Assembly: GCA_937916405.1 (NCBI GenBank)
Contig: CALFUF010000059.1
Coordinates: 1-7,504 of the forward strand
Direction: 5' to 3'
DNA length: 7,504 bases
DNA from: an uncultured Prevotella sp.
Lineage (GTDB): Bacteria; Bacteroidota; Bacteroidia; Bacteroidales; Bacteroidaceae
This document shows positions 1 to 5,612 of this stretch, piece by piece; the stretch's first letter is position 1, and each line of letters begins with the position of its first letter. The position numbers and the translations under genes were made by a program. The notes below the pieces were generated by a model. It was not told where the DNA came from, made no database searches, and saw only the letters and a list, made by a program, of their open reading frames with translations.

Positions 1-2500
1 ACAAAATTCCTAATAATCCCCATAGACATGAAAAGACAAAGCCATATCCTTTAAAATATGCCCGCGTACCTATTATTATTGCCGACATTCCTCCAACAGG
101 CAATACAATGGACATACCTGAATGCTCCAACAGATATTCCCGGTTGCTGACACCAAAGAGCAATAGGAGCAACATCCAAACACCACAGAGAGAATAGAAC
201 ACCATACGCCATGTCTTTTCCTTACTCTTAGCCTTATAGAAACGTTGACGTACTTCTGTATACTTAGCCGCAGTCTCTTCTTTCGCAGTACCAAAGCGCT
301 TGAAATGCGGATGCTTGGGGTCTATCTCACCTAATATCAATATCCAACTCTCCAAACTACGCTCGTAAGAGTATGTCTCACTGAAATCCTTCTCCGGATT
401 CTCGTGATAGAAGATGGAGAGCCACTGACTTAATGAGCCGCGTTTTAACTCCTGAATAAGTTCGGGGCGATGACCAAGTTTGTCGATGGTAAGTCCATCG
501 GTCAACTCCATACCGTCATCTAACAGATAGGTAGGACGAGCACCAAGGATACGGCAGAAGCGATAAGCCGCTGTTCTTAGGTCATAGACACCTAGACGGT
601 TGGTGTTTTCCGCGCTCTTCATATCGAAGCAGGCACGTGCTTGACTCAATTGCTCAACCCATCCGTGCATCTGAGCGAAATAGGCAAAACGACCGTTCGG
701 GTCTGAGAAGTCTTTGATTTCCTCATTAAACTCTTTCTCACTCAGATGCTGCCATTGTTTCATCTGCTGACTCAACAGCACTCCTACACGGTATGGGGTA
801 TCTGCCTCCTGTAAGTCATAGGCGGCGTCTCGCTCGATATTATACAACACCTTATAACCTAACGAACGAGTTGGTTTCTGTCCGTTTGTCAGGATACGTA
901 ATGCCTCACATGCCATACGGTCCTCATGGCAATACATCCACGACAACAGTCTACCGTCACTTAAAGATATCCAGGCATCCTCGGAACAATCCTCATAACC
1001 GAATGAATGGACAATCTCTGATAATGTCGATGAAGGATATTGATTGAGGAAAGGTATCTCCTTGTCGACTTCATAGACCAGACGCATGACAGCAACCCGT
1101 CCGTCAAAATCATTTCCTGAGAAATAAGTGCGGATTCTGTCAATGTCTGCCTTCGAATGTGACTCCAGATAGAGGTATAATGGGTCATTGGGGTTCCTCA
1201 AAGCGATGGCATATTCTTCCTGATAGCTTAACACGGAGATGCTGACACTATGAAGGTCATCACACTGATTACCATGCAAGTCGCGATATGGATAGGTAGG
1301 CTCCATCACATAGACGGCAGCCATCAGTCCCGCATGCTGATCAGCAGGATAGCGGTTGACGACTATATCCTTGACAACGGAGCTGAGTTTCACATTACCA
1401 CACTGCTCCAACCAACCAGAGATTCTTCCATTGTATAGGTAGTTAATGGCAAGACGCTCATTATCCAACAACAATGGAATCAACTCATGGACATTATCAG
1501 CTACAAGATTCCTCTCCGGGTCAACAATAAAGCTACGATACTTCAGCATCGGTGATGAGATATCCACCTCGACATCCTCACCTAAGAACCAACGCTCTAC
1601 CTCGTCGTATTTCCAACGGTTCTGAGGGTTCACGGCTGTCAAGCCCTGAATCAACATCTTCACCCGGTCGGGCAACTCATTGATACGTGGCAGGCGTCCC
1701 TCATTCTTCTTACGCATCATCACACGCTCATTCTGACTCAATGGGTTCTCACCCAGCCAGAGCGTCATCAGCGTAATACCCAATGAATAGAAATCGACAG
1801 AGGGGGTAATCTCCACCTCACCGTCAATCACATCATTATACATTTCGGGTGCCGCATAGACAGGAGTACGAGCCTGAGTCGTTTTATGGACACGCTCGTC
1901 ACCATCCAGCACACTGGAAATACCAAAATCGCCCAGCACGACCTCCTGATGTTTCTCATCACGGAAGAAGAAGTTGCCAGGTTTGATATCCTTATGAATG
2001 ATATTGCTATTATGACAAAAAGCAAGGGTTGCCGCAGCCTGCAAGGTGATACGACGGAACTGATTAAAATCACCGTCTATATCATATTCGGCAAGGGTTC
2101 CTCCTCTCAGATACTCCATCAACTCATAGTCACGATTCCTACCATCAACATACGTCTTGCCATAGTCGTAAATCTTCACGATGGTCTCCATGCCTATATT
2201 TTGGATGATACGCAACAGCGTCTTCTTGATGGAGAAATTCGGATAGTAGATTTTCAGCACCATCTGCTTCTGGTCACATTCCACCAGGAACACTTGGGCT
2301 TCACCAGAATTATCACTCAGGCATTTGAGGTTATGATAAACTTTTCCTTTGATGATAAAATCACCAGCTGCATTTGTAGATTCAGGTTTCTTTCTACCAG
2401 GAACGTATGTAGAATCACTGGTCGCCCCTGACAAAGGTGCGACTCTGACGGTGGAACTCTTAGGACCTGGTGTTCTTACGGTTTTTATGGTTTGATCCAT
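1..2500 (-). CDS. Membrane-anchored Ser/Thr protein kinase, C-terminus beyond window
   Basis: Translating back from the ATG at 2498-2500 gives 833 codons with no stop, so the 3' end lies off the left edge. Residues 1-45 are a Thr/Ser/Pro-rich tail. Residues about 47-308 form a eukaryotic-like kinase domain: a single-glycine nucleotide loop near G66, ATP lysine K83 (VLKIYYP), catalytic loop HKDIKPGN (H169, D171, K173, N176), DFG at 191-193, APE at 217-219, D236 in VDFYSLG, and R295 near the end. It should transfer phosphate from ATP to Ser/Thr of unknown targets. The activation segment has candidate sites T207, T208 and T212. No clear alpha-C glutamate is visible. Residues about 320-760 match nothing I recognise but carry a weak recurring G-R/S-x3-W-type motif. 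Hydrophobic segments at about 766-784, 795-812 and 818-833 suggest membrane anchoring with the kinase domain cytoplasmic. The start directly abuts the stop of the zinc-ribbon gene, implying translational coupling. The kinase call is firm; pathway and substrate are unknown. Confidence 0.92.
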   Translation of the reverse strand, partial: MDQTIKTVRTPGPKSSTVRVAPLSGATSDSTYVPGRKKPESTNAAGDFIIKGKVYHNLKCLSDNSGEAQVFLVECDQKQMVLKIYYPNFSIKKTLLRIIQNIGMETIVKIYDYGKTYVDGRNRDYELMEYLRGGTLAEYDIDGDFNQFRRITLQAAATLAFCHNSNIIHKDIKPGNFFFRDEKHQEVVLGDFGISSVLDGDERVHKTTQARTPVYAAPEMYNDVIDGEVEITPSVDFYSLGITLMTLWLGENPLSQNERVMMRKKNEGRLPRINELPDRVKMLIQGLTAVNPQNRWKYDEVERWFLGEDVEVDISSPMLKYRSFIVDPERNLVADNVHELIPLLLDNERLAINYLYNGRISGWLEQCGNVKLSSVVKDIVVNRYPADQHAGLMAAVYVMEPTYPYRDLHGNQCDDLHSVSISVLSYQEEYAIALRNPNDPLYLYLESHSKADIDRIRTYFSGNDFDGRVAVMRLVYEVDKEIPFLNQYPSSTLSEIVHSFGYEDCSEDAWISLSDGRLLSWMYCHEDRMACEALRILTNGQKPTRSLGYKVLYNIERDAAYDLQEADTPYRVGVLLSQQMKQWQHLSEKEFNEEIKDFSDPNGRFAYFAQMHGWVEQLSQARACFDMKSAENTNRLGVYDLRTAAYRFCRILGARPTYLLDDGMELTDGLTIDKLGHRPELIQELKRGSLSQWLSIFYHENPEKDFSETYSYERSLESWILILGEIDPKHPHFKRFGTAKEETAAKYTEVRQRFYKAKSKEKTWRMVFYSLCGVWMLLLLLFGVSNREYLLEHSGMSIVLPVGGMSAIIIGTRAYFKGYGFVFSCLWGLLGIL

Positions 2501-2503
2501 TTA
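2498..2503 (-). other. Zero-gap TAA-ATG junction between zinc-ribbon and kinase genes
   Basis: On the minus strand the stop TAA of the zinc-ribbon gene (2503-2501) is followed at once by the kinase ATG (2500-2498). Both reading frames are the same, so one stop codon separates them. No Shine-Dalgarno-like sequence precedes the ATG; the upstream bases are AAAGACGATAAA. Kinase translation therefore probably depends on ribosomes finishing the upstream gene. Confidence 0.9.
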
Positions 2504-3451
2504 TTTATCGTCTTTTATTTCCGCAGTATTATTCTTTCCTAACACGACCCATTTTCCGCCAAGATGCGGTTTGGCACAGCCACATGGACTACTGTGAAGC
2601 GCATGCTTGAAATTACAAACCCATGCTAGACGCACACCCATCGGCTTACTTGCCATGGCATAATTTCGAGCCTGCACCGGTGAGGACGTGGGGGGAACAG
2701 CAAGTTTGTCAAGGATGGCTGACAGCTTTTTGATTCGCTCGGCTTTCTGCTCTTCCAGCTCCTCTTTCGTCATACGCTTGGTAGTCACCTTTGGAATCAC
2801 AGGATTTTCCACGCCAGCATCTTTTGCCAACAGGGTCAGCATCCGCTCACGCAGTTTCAAGTTCATCTGCTCCCTCACTACATCACGCTCAGAATTATAG
2901 GGCAGCGAGTTCTCTAAATGGGAATACTCCTGCACGACATCCATGAGTTCCATGTAGTCTGGATTCTTCTGCAACTCCTTCACCAGCTCCTTAGCCTCCG
3001 CTGTCAAGGCTGTACCGCATTGCTTACAAAAAGCAAAGTCGTTCATCGTATGACAGGTAGGACATACCAAACCGCCACGAGGACTGCCACATTCAGGACA
3101 ATAAGCCTCGTTACCTGACAGACGAGCACCACAATAGGAGCAGATATCTTTACGGATATAATGATGGCATGCCTCACAGAAATCGGCATCCGGGTCTATT
3201 TCTGAACCACAGAAAGGGCAAGAGGACTTACTGATGGGCTGACCACATTGTGCGCAGAACATTGCCTCAGGCTCGTTAATCGCACCACAAAAAGGGCATT
3301 CCTTTCCCCCAGCCTGCTGTTGCTGCTTTTGCTGCTGCATAACTGGCTGTTGCGAATCGCCTTCCCTAACGCGCTCCCTCTCACGAACAATTTCTTGAGG
3401 GCGTAACGTACGCTGTGTCCTCTCTGTATCTTGGGAATTATCGTTTATCAT
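2501..3451 (-). CDS. Four-fold tandem zinc-ribbon protein with C-terminal Cys/His cluster
   Basis: This 316-residue protein has no signal peptide or membrane segment, so it is probably cytoplasmic. Residues 1-50 are charged and Gln-rich (QQ..QQQKQQQQ at 34-46). Four CxxC...CxxC zinc ribbons follow, with cysteines at 52/55/66/69, 78/81/92/95, 104/107/118/121 and 130/133/142/145; the first cysteines are spaced exactly 26 residues apart. They resemble double-zinc-ribbon (DZR) and zinc_ribbon_2 domains, which usually act as structural or protein-binding modules. Residues about 150-250 are a charged, probably helical segment. The C-terminus has another possible metal site (C279, H283, H286, C290, C292, H296) followed by GGKWVVLG. 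The ATG at 3449-3451 is chosen because a consensus promoter lies just upstream and no ribosome-binding site argues otherwise. It is first in a unit with the kinase gene, so an adaptor or partner role for the kinase is plausible. That role is inferred from position only. Confidence 0.85.
   Translation of the reverse strand: MINDNSQDTERTQRTLRPQEIVRERERVREGDSQQPVMQQQKQQQQAGGKECPFCGAINEPEAMFCAQCGQPISKSSCPFCGSEIDPDADFCEACHHYIRKDICSYCGARLSGNEAYCPECGSPRGGLVCPTCHTMNDFAFCKQCGTALTAEAKELVKELQKNPDYMELMDVVQEYSHLENSLPYNSERDVVREQMNLKLRERMLTLLAKDAGVENPVIPKVTTKRMTKEELEEQKAERIKKLSAILDKLAVPPTSSPVQARNYAMASKPMGVRLAWVCNFKHALHSSPCGCAKPHLGGKWVVLGKNNTAEIKDDK
3014..3301 (-). repeat. Tandem 26-residue (78-bp) zinc-ribbon repeats, four copies
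   Basis: Residues 51-146 of the zinc-ribbon protein comprise four copies of a C-x2-C-x(8-10)-C-x2-C unit. The first cysteine of each copy is at 52, 78, 104 or 130, an exact 26-residue period. The first three copies keep 14 residues between the outer cysteines of the two pairs; the fourth is two residues shorter. Copies one and two both begin CPFCG. The sequences have diverged, so this is an old protein-level duplication and not a recent DNA repeat. Confidence 0.8.
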
Positions 3452-3477
3452 CTTTTAGGATAGCATTAAGTTAGTTG

Positions 3478-3509
3478 CAAAGTTAGTAATTATTTTTTAA
3501 AATAACAAA
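3478..3509 (-). promoter_or_regulatory. Bacteroidota-type promoter of the zinc-ribbon/kinase unit
   Basis: Reading the minus strand, TTTG (3509-3506) is followed by a 20-nt spacer and TAACTTTG (3485-3478). This matches the primary sigma factor consensus of Bacteroidota, TTTG at -33 and TAnnTTTG at -7. Transcription would start roughly at 3470-3475, giving a leader of only about 20-25 nt before the ATG at 3451. The spacer is nearly pure A/T. The -33 element overlaps the U-tract of the upstream terminator. Confidence 0.75.
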
Positions 3510-3538
3510 AAACCGCCGTAAATTTACATTTACGACGG
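3507..3538 (-). terminator. Intrinsic terminator after the M13 peptidase gene
   Basis: On the minus strand CCGTCGTAAAT (3538-3528), loop GTAA (3527-3524) and ATTTACGGCGG (3523-3513) form an 11-bp stem with one G-U pair. Six T residues (3512-3507) follow directly. The loop GTAA fits the stable GNRA class. It begins 25 nt beyond the peptidase stop codon, where termination of the ABC-F/peptidase transcript is expected. The plus-strand side also has a T run (3541-3545) two bases after the stem, so it could work weakly in both directions. Confidence 0.85.
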
Positions 3539-3563
3539 CATTTTTCTTCATTTTTGCCCCTTT

Positions 3564-5603
3564 TTACCACAAAGAGAGTCGTTTTTCCTTTGGAATAAAC
3601 ATTTTATCGCCTTCCTTGATGCCGAATGCCTCATACCACATATCGATATGCGGAAGGGCACCATTGACACGCCAACGACCCAGTGAGTGGGGGTCGCTCT
3701 TGGTTCGGTTACGGATCTCTGCCTCGGTGATATTTCCAGCCCATACTCCTGCATAGGCAAGGAAGAAACGCTGGTCAGCTGTAAGACCATCAATCACAGG
3801 CAGTGGCTGACGCTTGGTAGCGTTCTTATAAGCGTACCATGCTACCTGCAACCCACCATGGTCGGCGAGGTTCTCACCCAGTGTCAGTCGTCCGTTACCA
3901 TTCAGGTCGGGCAGCACCTTGATACCAGAGAAGAAGTCGGCATACTTATCCGTGCGCTCTGTAAAGTTTTTTCCGTCCGACTCCGTCCACCAGTCGTGCA
4001 TATTTCCATCCTTGTCATAACGACGACCCTGGTCGTCAAATCCGTGTGTCATCTCATGACCGATAACCACGCCGATAGCCCCATAGTTAAAGGCATCATC
4101 AGCTGTCGGGTCAAAGAAAGGAACCTGCAGTATTCCTGCAGGGAAACAAATCTCGTTGGTGGTAGGATTATAATAGGCATTCACCGTCTGAGGGGTCATA
4201 TACCAATCATCACGGTCAACGGGTTTTCCTGCAGTATGGTTGATACGCCACTGGTTCCAGAAGCGACTACACTCCTGCATATTCTCATAGTAAGATTTTT
4301 TCGCATCAATCTTCAGGTCTGACATATCCGTCCACTTGTCAGGATAACCAATCTTCACATAGAAGGTATTCAACTTCAACAAGGCGTTAACCTTCGTTGA
4401 GTCATCCATCCATTCCTGAGCGGCAATACGCTCACCAAGTGCGATACGGAGATTCTCCACCAGTGTCTTCATGCGCTCCTTGGAGGAGGCAGGGAAATAT
4501 TTCTCCACGTATATCTTACCAAGAGCCTCACCCATCACACCTTGCACCTGACTGGTGGCACGACGCCAAAGGGGGTGATCCTCCTTCCTTCCAGACATCA
4601 CCTTGCCGAAGAAGTCAAAGTTGGCGGCACGTACCTCGTCATTCAGGTAGCCTGCTGACGAACTGATAATCCCCCACTCCATATAGTCACGGTACTCGGC
4701 AGGAGTAATCTTCGAGAACAACTGGTCAGCACCAGCCATAAAAGCGGGCTGCCCTACTATCATCTCCTGGATATACTTGCTGGCAATCCCTTTAGCATTC
4801 ATCTGTTTCTCCAACTGGAAATGAGGATATTTAGCATCGAACTCCTTCAGGGTCATCTTATTATAGTTGGCAATAGGATCACGCAACTCTGTACGAGACT
4901 TAGACACTTTCGCCAAGGCAAGCTCCACCTTGAAGATATTTGCCATCTTCTTCTCTGCGACACCTTTCTTAAAACCAAAGAGCTGGAACATACGAACGAT
5001 ATGTTTCTTATAACTCTCACGGATTTTGGTAGTAGCCTCATCAGTCTCCAGATAATAGTCTTTCTGTCCGAGGGTCAGTCCACCCTGATTGATATTCAGG
5101 ATATTCTTGGCGGCATCCTTCTCGTCGGCGGCGATATAGGCATGGAAGAACTCTGCGTCACCATAAGGCATCATTTCCAATTGGATGGCGAAGAGGTGGG
5201 CAACAGTCTTTGCCGTCTCCATCTTCTTGATCATTCCCATCGCAGGGGTCAGACCGTCTTGCTCACGACGTGCCGAGTCCATGGCGAGTTTGTATAAGTC
5301 GCTCAGTTTCTGCTCCACACTACCCTGCGGATAGGTTTTCTCCTGCAACTCCTTCAGAATACCATTGATACGTTTGTTGTTGTCCTCCCCGAGACGGTCG
5401 AAACTACCATAACGGGAATAGGCGGCTGGCAGCGGGTTCTTCTGCATCCAACCACCACAAGCATAGTCATAGAAGTCCTCACCAGGTTTTACCTGCTGAT
5501 TGAGGTCTGTCAGGTCGATACCTGACCTAAGGGGTGTCTGTGCCATGGTAGCAACGGACATCGATGATAATAGCATCATCATAAATACTCCTTTAATTTT
5601 CAT
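3564..5603 (-). CDS. M13 family zinc metalloendopeptidase (PepO/neprilysin-like)
   Basis: The 679-residue protein has the usual length and motif order of bacterial M13 peptidases, which cleave short peptides with a zinc-activated water. Residues 1-21 look like a Sec signal peptide (MKIKG, a hydrophobic stretch, then ATMA with cleavage likely before Q22). There is no lipobox cysteine, so a periplasmic location is expected. The N-terminal M13 domain starts with PGEDFYDYACGGW (40-52). The catalytic domain has the substrate-binding motif NAYYNP (475-480), zinc ligands H516 and H520 with catalytic E517 in GHEMTHGFDDQG, and third ligand E577 with D581 in ENLADHGG. H639 and R645 match the transition-state His and substrate-carboxylate Arg of neprilysin. 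It ends RLSLW instead of the CxxW of many family members. All key residues are present, so it should be active. It starts nine bases after the ABC-F gene with no promoter visible between them, so co-transcription is likely. The natural substrate cannot be read from the sequence. Confidence 0.95.
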   Translation of the reverse strand: MKIKGVFMMMLLSSMSVATMAQTPLRSGIDLTDLNQQVKPGEDFYDYACGGWMQKNPLPAAYSRYGSFDRLGEDNNKRINGILKELQEKTYPQGSVEQKLSDLYKLAMDSARREQDGLTPAMGMIKKMETAKTVAHLFAIQLEMMPYGDAEFFHAYIAADEKDAAKNILNINQGGLTLGQKDYYLETDEATTKIRESYKKHIVRMFQLFGFKKGVAEKKMANIFKVELALAKVSKSRTELRDPIANYNKMTLKEFDAKYPHFQLEKQMNAKGIASKYIQEMIVGQPAFMAGADQLFSKITPAEYRDYMEWGIISSSAGYLNDEVRAANFDFFGKVMSGRKEDHPLWRRATSQVQGVMGEALGKIYVEKYFPASSKERMKTLVENLRIALGERIAAQEWMDDSTKVNALLKLNTFYVKIGYPDKWTDMSDLKIDAKKSYYENMQECSRFWNQWRINHTAGKPVDRDDWYMTPQTVNAYYNPTTNEICFPAGILQVPFFDPTADDAFNYGAIGVVIGHEMTHGFDDQGRRYDKDGNMHDWWTESDGKNFTERTDKYADFFSGIKVLPDLNGNGRLTLGENLADHGGLQVAWYAYKNATKRQPLPVIDGLTADQRFFLAYAGVWAGNITEAEIRNRTKSDPHSLGRWRVNGALPHIDMWYEAFGIKEGDKMFIPKEKRLSLW

Positions 5604-5612
5604 CGTTATTTT

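Noticed and set aside
1886..2431. Plus-strand open frame of 181 codons
   Set aside because: It lies entirely opposite the kinase domain, whose own frame carries all expected catalytic motifs. It has no recognisable domain and no promoter.
1..2500. Broken kinase pseudogene, because no complete frame spans this region
   Set aside because: Reading codon by codon from 2500 to the edge gives 833 sense codons with no stop or frameshift. The gene is incomplete only because the window ends.
3314..3352. CAG/CAA-rich tract as an unstable microsatellite
   Set aside because: It encodes the Gln-rich stretch at residues 34-46, but mixed codons and interruptions (PVM, K) leave no pure repeat long enough to suggest slippage.
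3687..4322. Plus-strand open frame of 211 codons
   Set aside because: It is antisense to the catalytic domain of the M13 peptidase, which is clearly the real gene. Its translation shows no coherent domain.
4821..5297. Plus-strand open frame of 158 codons
   Set aside because: It is a shadow of the N-terminal half of the peptidase gene; the true frame is on the other strand and has the family motifs.
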